In this document: in pieces, positions 1-11,050 of the stretch
Layout of the letters: each line of letters starts with the position of its first letter
Numbering within the stretch: the first letter of the stretch is position 1
Assembly: GCF_050624435.1 (NCBI RefSeq)
Contig: NC_134547.1
Span: 33,071,419 to 33,135,418, forward strand
Direction: 5' to 3'
Source of the DNA: Tenrec ecaudatus
Lineage: Eukaryota; Chordata; Mammalia; Afrosoricida; Tenrecidae
DNA: 64,000 bases
The notes under the pieces: model-generated
Seen by the model: only the letters and a program-made list of their open reading frames with translations
Told to the model about the DNA's origin: nothing
Databases searched by the model: none
Program-made: the position numbers and the translations under genes

Positions 1-95
1 CAGGGGTGAATGCAGTACCAGGTCAGCAGGATGACTAAGGGCCCTAGTCTTGGGGGGGTCCCATCAACCTCTAGCTAATCATAAGCCAGCTCTTT

Positions 96-395
96 TTTTA
101 AAATGATTTTGACTTTTATTCCATACTATTCTCCCACTCTATCCAGAACCTTCTAACATGGTCTTTTCAGAGCAGTTGGTAGTGGTCACTGGCACCGCCC
201 GCTTCTCCTGGTCTCGGAGGCTGGTCGATTAGTGTGTGGAACTGTCTCCCTCTCTCTTTGGATTCCTATCACTCTTCTTTCCTCTAGAGACAGAGAGATG
301 TGTGGCTGCCCCTTAGGCCACGGCTCACAAGCATTTAAGACGCCAGTCACTCCTCACCAAGTAGGACGGAGAACATCGTCTGTGCCACCAGATCT
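96..395 (-). repeat. L1 3'-region fragment
   Basis: Read on the minus strand this matches the 3' untranslated region of afrotherian L1 elements as I remember it. The marks are the segment around 'ctatccagaaccttctaac', the phrase 'agagcagttggtagtggt' and 'gcatttaagacgcc'. A second copy of the same stretch lies at 20005-20425. No coding capacity remains. Confidence 0.6.
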
Positions 396-439
396 GAACT
401 GCTGCCCTACCACCCCAACTAGGTCCTGATCACCCAGGC

Positions 440-597
440 CAAGTGACTCATTCCTGGAAAAGTTTAGTTATGTCTGTAAAGTTGTAAGTTGACTATGTAA
501 AGTCATGTGGTTAGGTTAACATATAATTTCTTATTATTTGATCTCCTTTTGACTCATTTAAATTTTGTTTTAATTTTTAATATTTTCTGCTTCCTTT
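440..597 (+). repeat. Older L1 3' region, left part
   Basis: AT-rich sequence with 'tatttgatctcc' and 'ttttgactcattta', found again at 42345-42375 and 42670-42700. It continues at 1435 after an inserted L1, so the two pieces are one broken element. Confidence 0.5.
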
Positions 598-1422
598 AAA
601 AAAATAATTTTATTGGGAGGGTCATACAACTCTTATCACAATCCAAACATATGTACATTGTGTCAAGCACATTTGTACATTTGTTGCCATCATCATTCTC
701 AAAATATTTGCTTTCTGCTTGAGCCTTTGGTATCAGCTTCTCATTTCCCCCTCCCTCCCTGCTTCCCCCTCCTTCATGAACCCTTGGTAACTTATAAATT
801 ATTATTACTTTGTCATATCTTACACTGTTCAACATCTCCTTTCACCCACTTTTCTGTTGTTCATCCTCCAGGGAGGAGGTTATATGTAGATCCTTGTAAT
901 TAGTTGCCCCTTTCCACCACCACCCCCTGCCTCTACCCTCCTGGTGTTGCCACTCGCACCACCAGTCCTAAAGGGATCATCCGTCCTGGATTCCCTGTAT
1001 TTCCAGTTCCTATCTGTACCAGTGTACATCCCCTGGTCTAGCCACATTTGTAAGGTAGATTTGGGATTATAATAGTGGGGTGGGGGAAGAGGAAGCATTT
1101 AGGAACTAGAGGAAAGTTGTATGTTTCATCGTTGTTACACTGCATCCTGACTGGCTCGTCTCCTCCCCGATACCCTTCTTTTAGGGATGTCCAGTTGCCT
1201 ACAGATGGGTCTTGGGTCCCCAATCTGCACTGCCCCTCATTCAAAATGATATGATATTTTGTTCTTTGATGCCTGATAACTGATCCCTTTGGCACCTTTG
1301 ATCACACAGGCTGGTGTGCTTCTTCCATGTGGGCTTTGTTGCTTCTGAGCTAGATGGCCACTTGTTCACCTTCAAGTCTTTAAGACCCTAGATGCTATAT
1401 CTTTTGATAGCTGGGCTCCATC
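598..1422 (-). mobile_element. 5'-truncated L1 insertion (3' UTR only)
   Basis: The minus-strand 3' end is at 598, with an 'aataaaatt' signal, followed inward by the 'gtatggattgtgataagag'-type tail common to all young L1 ends in the window. It is flanked by a perfect 12-bp TSD, 'tctgcttccttt', at 586-597 and 1423-1434. It inserted into the older L1 piece that surrounds it. Only 3' UTR is present. Confidence 0.85.
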
Positions 1423-1434
1423 TCTGCTTCCTTT

Positions 1435-1720
1435 TTGATTGAGGTTTTCTCTGTTATTTTTGTTTGTTTGGTTGTGTGTGTGTGTGTGTGTGTGCATTTT
1501 TTTTGCTGTAAATGTAGTCTGGAGAGACAGTAACTGGATCAATGATTTCTTGTAGGTATAGCAGGGAAGGTTACAGGAAAACAGGGATTTAATAAAAATG
1601 AGTAGAAGAAAATGTTCTAAAATTGATTGTGGTGGTGGTTGTACAAGCCTTTAATATGTCTGAACTATTGAATTGTATGATATGTGAATTATATGACAAT
1701 AAAACTGTTTTTCAAAAGTT
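1435..1720 (+). repeat. Older L1 3' region, right part
   Basis: Continuation of 440-597. It ends in 'gacaataaaactgttttt' and aligns by eye with 42815-43018, which has the same order of motifs (agagacag, gattaatggtttc, gaactattgaattgt, aataaaact). A (TG)n tract lies at 1473-1494. Confidence 0.55.
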
Positions 1721-2697
1721 CATCATTGTTTTGCCTACCTATATAAGATAGGCATGGGAAGCAAGCCCAGGAGGAAAGAAACGGGACTGACGGTTCTCGA
1801 GGGAATTGGGGGGAGGAAGAGGCAGGGGAAGGGAGCGGTGAGCAAACAACACCATAGACAGGGGAACAACTAGGGAATGAAAAGCAACAATGAGGAGGAT
1901 GTAGAGATCCTGGGGGTGTTGTAGCAACAGCAATCTGGCTGAGAGGAATTACAAAGAAGCAGAAGAAGGTAGGGCAGGAGGAAGGTAAAAGGAAACAGAG
2001 GAAACATCTAGGAAGCAAAACTATGGCTAGAGGTATAAACATAGAAGTGCACTTGTGTAAATATATTAATCCATAAAAATAGAGGTATTAGCCTATGTAC
2101 ATATATTTATATGGCAATACATTGAGGAAGTGATCGGTGCAGCATAGCACTGACAAAACACACATTCCTCTAGTTCTTTAATGCTTCCTCCTCCTCACTA
2201 TCACGACCTTACAAATCCAGCTAGACCAGCTAGACCAGAGCATGCACACTGATTCAGATAAGAACCCTCGACATACGGCATCTAGGGATAACCCCCTCAG
2301 AAACAGTAATGGGAGTAATGATACCATGAGGGTAGGTGGAAGGGGGGGGGAAGATGTGGGAGAAATGGGGAACCTATTGCAATGATCAACATATAATACC
2401 CCCACCCCCCAGGAGGATGAACAACAGAAATGGGGGTAAAGGGAGACAGCAGATGGTGTAAGATATAAAAGTTATATATAATTTATATATTAAAATAATT
2501 TATAATTTCTCAAGAGTTCACAAGGGTAGGGGGGTGCAGGAGGGAGGGAAAAAAGAGGAGCTGATACCAAGGGCTTAGGTAGAAAGAAAATGCTTTGAAA
2601 ATGATGCAGGCAATGAATGTACAGATGTGCTTTACACAATTGATGTATGTATGGATTGTGATAAGAGTTGTATGAGCCCCTAATAAAACGTTTTTTA
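1721..2697 (+). mobile_element. L1 3' UTR, 5'-truncated
   Basis: Long 3' UTR fragment. Typical marks are 'gaggtattagcctatgtac', then 'ctctagttctttaatgctt', then the terminal 'gtatggattgtgataagag' and 'cccctaataaaac'. No ORF2 sequence is visible. Confidence 0.7.
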
Positions 2698-2815
2698 AAA
2701 CGGCAAACAAGAAAAGAAAATGATGATGGCAACATATGTACAAATATTCTTGCTATAATTGATGTATGGATGGCTATAAGGGCTGTAAGAGCCCCCAATA
2801 AAATGATTTATTTAA
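2698..2815 (+). repeat. Second, tandem L1 3' tail
   Basis: Directly after the preceding A-rich end a second copy of the last ~110 bp follows, ending 'gcccccaataaaatga'. The same dimeric arrangement occurs at 13090-13378. Confidence 0.7.
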
Positions 2816-3857
2816 AAGAAGTTTCAGGGTGGAATCAAACCTGCCAATCAAGTTGCAGCCTGCTGACACCTCCTGAGGGCATAAGAGTGTAAGACACGGG
2901 GAGCTTCTCTCTCTGCCCTTCTGCCAATTCCTACTAAGCCTGAGTCTGGCTCTCTGGGCGGGGCCCATAGTGAAGCACACGGAGGCTACTAATCAATTCG
3001 AACCCACCCAGGAGTACCCCAGGAGCAAGGTCTGGTGATCTGCTCCTTAAGTCAGCCACCAAGCATGCTGTGGAGCACCATGGCACTCTGACATGTGTGG
3101 GGTCAACAGGAGCTACAGTCAACTCTCCCGTACCTGGGTTTCCTGGCTAGAGATCAGTAGTTAGTGTGCAGCCTGGGTCACGGGAGCTGAAGAGCCTACT
3201 GGCAGTGACTGCGGGGAAAGTGCCCAGAAAGGGCATGGAGGCTGGTCCATTGAGAAGAGAGAAGTAAGAGACTCGATCCGATGGTAGGAGCCTGGGGGGG
3301 CCAAGTCACTTTGCAGAAATCGGATGTCTAGCTAATCCCTCTCAGGTCCTGTGATGGGCCTCACTGTTACCCATCATTCAAAAGCTGTGTGCACCAGCCA
3401 CCTGTGTTGGCCACTTCTGGACGTCCTGGGGAAGGTCTGAGTTCCCTGGGCACTCAGGTCACTCATGAGCAGGGCGGGCACTGCAGGGCACGGGCTGGAC
3501 TGAGGGAGGGTAGGAGGAGAAGCAGAGTCAGGCTGAAGGGGCTCAGATGCGGGAGAAATGGTAGGGGGACGTCCACTAATACCACGCGCCTCCAGGATTT
3601 GTTACAGACTCTAAAGAAGTGCTTCACTGTAGGCAGTTGGAGAATGGTAGCTGCTTCTAGACATTCATATGAAGGGTGACTTCCACTAGCTGCCAAGGAT
3701 TGGGGGACACCGACAGGCCAATAGCCATTCATTAGTCTTGGTGAGCACCATTAAGATTACCAATCACACACCAGTCACCCTTCCAAGAACAGGGACATGG
3801 GTAAATAAGAGGTGTGCTCTTACATTCTGGGATGGGGGAGCAATGTGCACTGAGGGC
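2816..3857. other. Mostly unassigned; weak ERVL-LTR similarity at left
   Basis: 2824-2960 has the 'gggtggaatcaaacctgcc' and 'ttgcagcctgctgac' order seen in the ERVL-like LTRs of this window, but its ends cannot be placed. The rest shows no recognisable gene or repeat. Confidence 0.35.
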
Positions 3858-4293
3858 CGTGGTTATGTCAACTTGCATTTGGAAGGGTGGAGTTCAACCT
3901 GTCAATCAGGTCACAGCCTGATGATGTCTCCTGGGAGGTGTGGTCTTTCTATAAGAGATACCTGGGACCCCTTCCCCTATCTCTCTCTCTCTCTTGCCCC
4001 TTGCCTTCCTCTTCTGGGATTCTGTATCTGCCTCCAAGGGGGGGCCCATATGAATCGCCTGACCATAGGACCTGTCGCCCTGCCGTCTTCCCACTGACCT
4101 TGGATCCAGTTTGTTTTCCTTCCTTAACTTTTCTGCTTCATCAGCCTGCAGCTAAGTGCGTGTGCAGAGGTCCCGTTACCATCAGACCTGGGCACTTGAG
4201 TTGGACTGGGCTGGGACTCCTGGATATAAATTACTTCTTGGTGTAAGAAGTTCTTTCTTATACACATACCAGCATCAATCCAGCCCAACACCA
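3858..4293 (+). mobile_element. Diverged solo LTR, ERVL-like (family D)
   Basis: It shares the order of motifs of the better copies at 5365 and 16273: 'tcaacttgcatttgg', 'gggtggagttcaacctgtc', 'cacagcctgatgat', then 'gttctttcttatacacata' and a final 'cagcccaacacc'. It is strongly diverged and no TSD is clear. Confidence 0.5.
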
Positions 4294-5040
4294 GTGGTAT
4301 GATAAGAAGTACAAGTCCGCCCCCATCCCCCCTCAACCTCCCACCGCCAGGCTGTCCTTCCACAGAAAGGGTTGCATTGACTTGTGTCCTGCAGTGGAAG
4401 AGCTCTTGTTTGCCACCTTATCGCCTTGTGTGCACCACTTCAGATTTCCGAATTAGTAAGAACGAGTCTCCTCGACCTGTCCCTGGCCCCTGGCCGTGGC
4501 ACTCAGGGTGTAGTCTCGTAGGTGTGATGGGTGCTCATTGCCATTCACTCATGGTGACCCGTGGACAGCAGAATAAAGTGATGACTGGCTCCATGTCACC
4601 TTCATGACCACTGGCATGCTCAAGTCCATTAAGTGATCATAGTGTGTGTCTTCCCATGTGGCCCCCCATATTTAATACCCCAAAAGCTAAGTGAAAACAC
4701 CTCAACATGTCCTTCCTCTCATCCTCCAAAGCCTTGCTGAGGACTCCTGCCTGGACCGCCCTTTGTCCTGTCCAAGGCAACCTGTGTTTTCACATCACAG
4801 TGGAAGGCCTCTCAGTAATTGCCCTTAGGACAATTCTTGTTTAAACTTCTCCTCTGACGATGGGAGAGGACCAGTCAGCCGTTCTTTCCAGGGCAGCAGT
4901 GTTCAATTTTGCTTTACCAGGAGGGCTGAGCTAAAGACAAGATCCAGGGAAGAGTGTAAAACAAGGCCCTAGCAGAATTGTCTTAAATATGCATTATTTC
5001 TGCTTCTGTCAATATCACTCACTAATGACATATGAATTTT
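4294..5040. other. Unassigned intergenic DNA
   Basis: No splice-bounded coding potential or recognisable repeat is seen. Confidence 0.4.
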
Positions 5041-5084
5041 TAACTTGCTTTTTCTGTTTTCTGTACCCCGCACCCCGCTTGCTT

Positions 5085-5264
5085 CTTGGATGCTATAAAA
5101 GCTTTGGGCAAAGGAGCCTCAGGTCTGCAGCACGGTGGTGGACCATGACTCTCGCCATCCCCTCGGCAGTCGGGCTAGCCTGTACAATAAAGACTCCACT
5201 GAATTCAACTTGGACATTGCAGTGCTCTTCATGTACTCGAACCCGCAACGCATGTCAGGGGCTC
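5085..5264 (+). repeat. Possible LTR promoter/R-U5 fragment
   Basis: A TATA-like 'ctataaaagc' is followed about 90 bp later by 'acaataaagactcc' and a short pyrimidine-mixed stretch ending near 'cgcatgtca'. This is the layout of an ERV1-type LTR from TATA box to U5. The next bases, 'ggggctcatctt', resemble a proline-tRNA primer-binding site, but the match is short. The left boundary cannot be seen. Confidence 0.35.
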
Positions 5265-5274
5265 ATCTTCTAAC

Positions 5275-6005
5275 GCTGTATCAAACACTATTCTGTGGTA
5301 GTGTGCTTGGCCTAATATTCAGCAGGAGATTGTCAGGCCTTTCTTCCTAGTCTTTCTTAGTCTGTGTGGTAGTTATATAATCTGTTGTCAAGAGTGAAGG
5401 GGTGGAGTTTAGCCTGTCAATAGAATCACAGCTTGATGGTCTCATTTGGAGGCACTAAGGAGGTAGACAGCTTGCCGGAGGCGAGACACGTGCTCACTCC
5501 CTTGGAGACTCTACTGACAAGGCTCACTCCCTGTGAGACGTTAATGATGAGACTTTACTGATGACGAGCTGAATGGAGCCAGAGCAGCCACGCGGAGACC
5601 CCTGTCAGCACTGACATGTTTACACCGCCCTGGATCCACAAGACTTCCCACCCACTGGCCTGTGATCTTCCTGCATTCAGCGTCATTGCATGTGTTTCCT
5701 GAGTCTGAAGAGGACTTTATAAATTGGTATCAGACATATGGGCTAATATTGAACTTATGGACTTGATCTGGGCTGGGATGTTTTCTCAATATTCAACTGC
5801 TCTTGTATATAAGGCTCTTTCTTATGCACATATGAGTGTCTATGGATTTTGTTTCTCTAGTCTATCTGGGCTAACACCGTCTGGACACTCCACTGAAACC
5901 TGTCTATCCTGGGTGACCCTGCTGGAATTTGAAATACCGGTAGCGTAGCTGCCACATCACAGCAGCGCAGCAACATGCAAACCGCAGTGGGAGCCACTAG
6001 CAGGT
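5275..6005 (-). mobile_element. RTE 5'-region fragment, split by an LTR
   Basis: The pieces 5275-5364 and 5884-6005 join across the LTR and read on the minus strand as the 5' region of an RTE element. On the plus strand, 'gggtgaccctgctggaattt' and 'gtagctgccacatcacag' correspond to the reverse complement of 37900-37960 and of 56270-56340. No coding region remains. Confidence 0.65.
5365..5878 (+). mobile_element. Solo LTR, ERVL-like (family D)
   Basis: It starts 'tgtggtagtta' and ends 'ctaacacc' (the terminal CA has mutated). Perfect 5-bp TSD 'gtctg' at 5360-5364 and 5879-5883. The 5-bp TSD and the MLT2-like ends ('gtttctctagtc' near the 3' end) indicate an ERVL-class LTR. It interrupts an RTE fragment. 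Confidence 0.85.
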
Positions 6006-6339
6006 GAATGGGAAATCTCCTGCCTGAACTTCTCAACTGGCAGTCTGTCTGCCACCACCCTTGTCTGTCTTATAACTCGGCATGCATCTGTCCTCTGTCC
6101 ACTCCCCCTTCCTGGCACATCAGGGAGGCAAGAGGAAGATGCTGACTCTCTTGGTCAAGATCTGGCCAACGAGATGGCTCATCAAATGCCCTGCATCCGT
6201 GTTTACTGGACAGATAGCTGATTTGATTGACTTGGAAGACCATCAAGGGTGATCGACCACTTTAACTTGCCCTGACGAGAAAGATAAGTAAGAAATGATG
6301 ACCTGGGCCACATAGTTCTCTCCTCCAAGTTCTCAACAA
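6006..6339. other. Unassigned intergenic DNA
   Basis: Nothing recognisable beyond short low-similarity stretches. Confidence 0.35.
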
Positions 6340-6543
6340 CAGACAGACTGCAGTGAGTCAATGCTGACTGATAGTGACCTTGTAGGACAGAGCAGAACTG
6401 CCCCTGTGAGTTTCCAAGACTGTAGTAACTGCTTATGGGAATAGAAAGCCCTGTCTTTTCCCCAAGAAGCAGCGGGTGGTTTCAAACTTCTCATCTTGCA
6501 GATTGCAGCCAAACTTGTAACCACTATGCCTCCAGGGCTCCTT
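6340..6543 (-). mobile_element. AfroSINE
   Basis: Minus-strand copy. The plus strand shows 'gcagaactgcccctgtgagt', 'agcgggtggtttcaaactt' and 'gtaaccactatgcctccag', the reverse complement of the tRNA-like head and body of the family. Confidence 0.8.
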
Positions 6544-6599
6544 AAATCCATCCCCAGCCAAATACGATGAATGATAACTGCTTTTGACAACCAGCCTAA

Positions 6600-7032
6600 A
6601 AGATGCCCTAATGATCCTTGCCTCTTGTATTCAAGTCCTTATGCTGTGGTCCCCTCCCACCCCGACCAGTGCCGGCCTGCGTAACTAACACAGAGTGGAG
6701 GACATGACGTGGCTCCATTATAAGGATAGGATAGCTCCTGCCTTGCTTTTAGACCACTCACTCCCCGAGTGGCCATGACATACCCTCACAGCCCTGTGGA
6801 GAGGCCACCTGCCCAGGACTGAAGCCTCCTGCCAACACCAACTTGCCAGCTGTGTCACTGGTCACCCTGGAAGGAAACTCCAGGCTATATCAGGCCTTCA
6901 GAGCTCTGAAGATACAAAAGGGAGCCCAGGGGGAAGCACCCAGCAGGAGCACCCCCATTTGGCTAACCTCAGAACCTGAGAGATAATAAATGCTTAAGCC
7001 AGTAAACTTCCGGGCCACTTGTTATGCAGACA
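6600..7032 (+). mobile_element. MLT1-type (MaLR) solo LTR
   Basis: Diagnostic 3' part: 'caacttgccagctgtgt', 'gagataataaatgcttaag' and 'cacttgttatgcaga', the common end of MLT1 LTRs throughout placental mammals. It is old and diverged. The 5' end is uncertain. Confidence 0.75.
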
Positions 7033-7052
7033 GTGTTGTTGATGCTGTTCCT

Positions 7053-7232
7053 GAATGTCAACGATGGTGCTGCTGGCATTGGGCTGCTCAACTCAAGGTT
7101 GGCAGTTCAAATCCAACTAGTGATTCCCGGGAGCAGCATGAGGCCATCTGCTCCCGGGAGGAGTCACAGCCTCGGAAGCACTTCGTAGGGTTGCTTTGAG
7201 TCAGAATCAACTAGATGGCAGGGGTCGAGCAT
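7053..7232 (+). mobile_element. AfroSINE
   Basis: 'gcattgggctgctcaactca', 'ttggcagttcaaatcc' (B-box-like) and a tail 'gagtcagaatcaactagat' are present in order. Confidence 0.75.
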
Positions 7233-7297
7233 AGGGGGTTACTGTAGTGTGGGAATCATTACTCCAGGCCTGTGAGCTCAGAAAGTGTATCCAAAAG

Positions 7298-8411
7298 TGG
7301 CCGGCAGGAAGATTAGGGATAGAGGGTTGTCTTCACCGAATGCCTACGCTAAACAAAACTTAGCTGGCCACGCCACAATGAAGGGCTTGGGGGAAAATCA
7401 GGCACACCTTAGACACCGATGGGGACAATCCAACGCTGGGCATGCACAGACCAAGGTCCCCTAGACATAGTGGAGATCAACCTGGGCATACACACAGCAC
7501 ACACTCTAGGCACCACACGTCACAGGTGTGCCTGACTCCGCCACTGAGAACAGCCAATCCCCTCCACCACGCCCATGCCCCAAGTGGAGATAGGAAGGGA
7601 TCAATAGCAGCGACAGAGGGCAGGCCAGGGCTCTTTCAGGTGCCCTCTTTCGGGTCAGAGGGGGAATCTCTCCTGTGTTCGAGAGAGAGTGCAAGCTCGC
7701 GCTCTCTCTCAGGGATCCGACTCTCTTTTTAGGTTCTGTTAGGCAGCCAGACAGACCGAGGGTGTTCACTGGGCATGCGCCAACGGGCGGGTTCACGTAG
7801 GTGGGCAGTATGCCTGGGTGGGCCCCAATCTGGGCCAGGTGAGCTTAATTCAGCCAGTAGGGTCAACCAGTACCATCGACCATGGCTGTCAGCGGAGGGC
7901 CCTGAAAAACCCAGCATCGGAAGCCCAACGCCCTGTTCTTCCAGCTGGTCCTCAGTCAGCTGCTCTCTCTCTGGCCTCAGGGTTCCAGGTGGGGGTGAAG
8001 TGCCCTGCTGGGGGTGCCTGTGTAACCCCTGAAACTCCTCCTGCCCTTTATCAGAACTCACTTGGATCACAAACTAGGCTTCGGTGTGAATTCTTTCTTA
8101 TAGAAGCCAAGGACCCAGGTATTGCCAACCTGAGAAACCTATCAGCTCCGGGACTCCTCTTCTGTTACCGTGAGCCCCCCCTTTCCAGCCATTTTCCATA
8201 GCAGCCATTTCCCATCTTAACCTTTCCCACGGCCCCTGCCATGTGGCCTTGAACGCTTCCCAGAGAATGCGTGTGCTAGCTGAGACTGTATTACTGGAAA
8301 CTTCCCTTTCCCTCATAAAAGTTACTTGGATTTACAAAAGGTCTTCTGCCCCGTGAATTGTTTCAGCTTTGAGAAGGAAGAACCCAGGAAAACCACCCCA
8401 GAGGCTTAACA
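7298..8411 (+). mobile_element. Solo LTR, ERV1-like (family A), interrupted
   Basis: It starts 'tggccggcaggaagattag' and ends 'gaggcttaaca', with perfect 4-bp TSD 'aaag' at 7294-7297 and 8412-8415. The segments 7298-7736 and 8145-8411 are the reverse complement of the LTR copies at 10850-12655 and 15422-16142. The 4-bp TSD fits gammaretrovirus-like ERV1. A second LTR interrupts it at 7737-8144. Confidence 0.8.
7737..8144 (+). mobile_element. Solo LTR, ERV1-like (family B)
   Basis: It starts 'tgttaggcag' and ends 'gaaacctatca'. It matches the reverse complement of 36613-37326 ('actgggcatgcgccaa', 'ttaattcagc', 'gtcaaccag'). The flanks 'gttc' and 'gctc' could be a mutated 4-bp TSD. It is nested inside the family A LTR. 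Confidence 0.7.
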
Positions 8412-8544
8412 AAAGGATTGTAAAAACATGGACTTTTAAAAAGTTGCAACACAAAATCTAATTAAACAGTGGATTTCCTTTGCAAATACAACTTGAAACA
8501 TCCCTTAACCTCTGCCCTGTCCACCTACAAATGGGCCACAGTGC
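8412..8544. other. Short unassigned spacer
   Basis: No feature seen between the LTR and the next L1. Confidence 0.4.
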
Positions 8545-9168
8545 CCACCCATGGCCATAAGAAATGGAGAGGCTGGACGTCCCCTCACAGAGGGGTCACA
8601 GGGAAGAGATGAGCTAGTCAGGGTGCATATAACACTGATGAAACACACAACTTTCCTCTAGCTCTTTGGTGCTTCATTCCCCCCACTATCATGACCTCAA
8701 TTCTACCTTACAAATCGGATTAGACCAGAACATGCACACTGCTACAGATAAGGGCCTACAACACAGGAATCCAGGATAGATAACCCCCCAGAGAAAACAA
8801 GGAGAGTAGAGATACCAGGAGGATTAGGGGAAGGTGGGGGGAGAAAGGGGAAATTGATCACAAGGATCAATCTATAACCCTCTCCCAGGGTGACAAACAA
8901 CTGAAAAGTGGGTGAGGGCCAATGGAGGACGATGTAAAGTATGGAAAAATAATGTATAACTTATCAAAGGTTCATGAGGTAGGGTGGGGGCGAGGGAGGG
9001 GGAAAAATGGGGAGCTGATATCAGGGCCTCAAGTGGAAAGAGAATTCTTTGAAAAGGATGATGGCAGCAAATGTGCAAATGTGCGTGTACACTGGATGAA
9101 TGTATGGATTGTGATAAGAGTTATAAGTGCCCCCAATTAAAGCACTTAATAAACAAAAAACAAAAAAA
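8545..9168 (+). mobile_element. L1 3' UTR, 5'-truncated
   Basis: It shares with the copy at 60368 the stretch 'cccctcacagaggggtc', then 'tttcctctagctctttgg', a G-rich block, 'gtatggattgtgataagag' and the end 'cccccaattaaag' followed by an A-rich tail. The poly(A) signal is AATTAAA here instead of AATAAAA. Confidence 0.75.
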
Positions 9169-9169
9169 A

Positions 9170-10500
9170 GAAAAACCAACTTTTGAATTTCTCTCAAAGT
9201 AGCTATTGGAATGAAAGTCAAGGTGTTGGGACTTTTTAGTTCTAGTTTCCTGTCTGCCATTATGTGAATATGACTAAATCCTTATTCATTTCAAAAAAAG
9301 AAATGGAGAGGCGTGAAGTTCTAGTCCGCCCAGCACTCCCAGGCCCAGTGGATGGTGGCTTCCTGGGGACATGGCTATCGGGTTCAGCAGGAAGGAAGCT
9401 GGGACCTGGCTGCAAGGAGACTCCCCTTTGTACACTGTGCTTCCTGCTTGGGGCCGAATTATCTCAATAACAAAGGCAAGGAAGACTTTATTGAATGTAA
9501 ATAAAACAAAATCTCTGTAATTCATTTATTGTATTGAAATGGCATGCAAATTACTTGATGAAACTTAGCCGGTGAAAACAAGGCGCATTGTCCGGGGAGC
9601 CGGTTCGCATTTGTTTAAAATGCACACACAAAAATTTCCTGTTTGATTATTTCCCTACTGCTCCGGCCCGCAGGGCTGAGCCCTTTGTCTGCCTTACTTT
9701 GCATCCGGCCGCGAGGAGTAAGTGAAGTGTCCCTGCCTGCCCCCTCCCTCGCAGATGGGGCCCCTTTGTTTGGGGGAAGGGGGGCGCCACAAGACACACA
9801 AACCAGTGCTGCCAACCCGGGTGCATGTGGGTGCGCTGCGCCAGCCGGGCAGGGGCCCCCTTCCCGCACCCATTGTCTGCCAAGCGCTGGGAAGCCGCTC
9901 TCTTCCCAGTGTGTGCCCGCTGTCATCTTTGGGGTTCCTGGAGATCATTTGGGGCGCTTGTGGAGAGAAATCCCTGGGCTCCCTGCGATCCCTCCCTATG
10001 AGCCGCTAGAGCGCAGTCCGCCCGCCCAGGGCACTGCCAGCCGCAGGGCCTGAACAGATTAGTTGCTCCCATGCCCCTGGGAGAGGGGAGGTGCCTGGCT
10101 GGCACCTGCAGGAAGGGGCCTTGGGCCAGCTCAGGGGGTGCTGGGCATCCGCTGTGAGACCTGCCCGCTGGGGCCGGGCATTGGGCTTCCCCTGCTCCCC
10201 ACACAGGCTCCGGTGCTCCTTCAAATGTGTTTTCTTTTTGTCGTTGAGACAGACACAGCAGAACTGACAGCCAGCCCACCATTTCTGGGTGATGACGTTC
10301 TTGGACTTCTCTTCTGAGGGCTCCCTGGGTGCTGCTCAGCACTAGCTCGCTGGGCTGGGCCTGACACCAGGGCGCAGGGGACACAGGAATCGGAACTGAT
10401 CAGATGGCCCCTGGCGTTTCTCTTCTGGAAGCACTGAACCAGGGGATATACTCTGTGCTGGAGGGGTCCCTGAGGCACTCTTCTCGCCGCCCCCCCCCCT
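9170..10500. other. Single-copy intergenic DNA; possible conserved noncoding element
   Basis: No transposon is recognisable. 9470-9660 is AT-rich with 'ttgcat/atgcaaat'-type octamer-like words ('ggcatgcaaattac') and 'catttgtttaaaatgc', followed by a GC-rich part from 9660 to 10300. Several overlapping open frames exist on both strands but none looks like a conserved protein. A regulatory element is possible, not shown. Confidence 0.35.
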
Positions 10501-10504
10501 TCAC

Positions 10505-10506
<2 letters not shown>

Positions 10507-10557
<51 letters not shown>
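10507..10557. repeat. (TG)n microsatellite, about 25 units
   Basis: Uninterrupted TG repeat of 51 bases, preceded by a run of C. Confidence 0.98.
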
Positions 10558-10559
<2 letters not shown>

Positions 10560-11050
10560 ACTCCCCTCATTGAGCTTCCACCCATAATGCCCTCAAGGTC
10601 TCCTCCCAGACCCTGCCTTGGCCGCTGGAAGGCTTTGGCTCTTCTGATCCTGTTAGGAACTGAGTGAGCAACAAGGCCCTTCCCCTGTCTATTCCGCAGG
10701 GAGCCTCAGAAGTCTGGGAAGGCTGGGAGTCCAGATGAGATGAGCCCTCAATTAAGATTCTGATCTGGGTTCCTTCCTGAGACCAGGACCTGCTTCTCCA
10801 TCAGCAGTTCCAGGACGTGTGGAAAGGAGGCGGCCAAACTGAGGGGGGTTGTTAGGTTTCTGGGATGGTTTTCGCGGTTCTTGCTTCCCAACTCTGAGCG
10901 AATTCGTGTGGGCAGTTGCAGGAAATGCAGGCTCAGATCGTACACACTACCCCTACAAAGCGTGTAAGGCCTCAAGGGGACCTCGCAGGAGTTCACAATG
11001 GAAAATGGGTGCTTGGGGAGGGCGAAAAACCATGTGGAAAAAGGGCCAGA

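Noticed and set aside
10400-10667. Open frames with VC and TH repeats
   Set aside because: They are translations of the (TG)n microsatellite.
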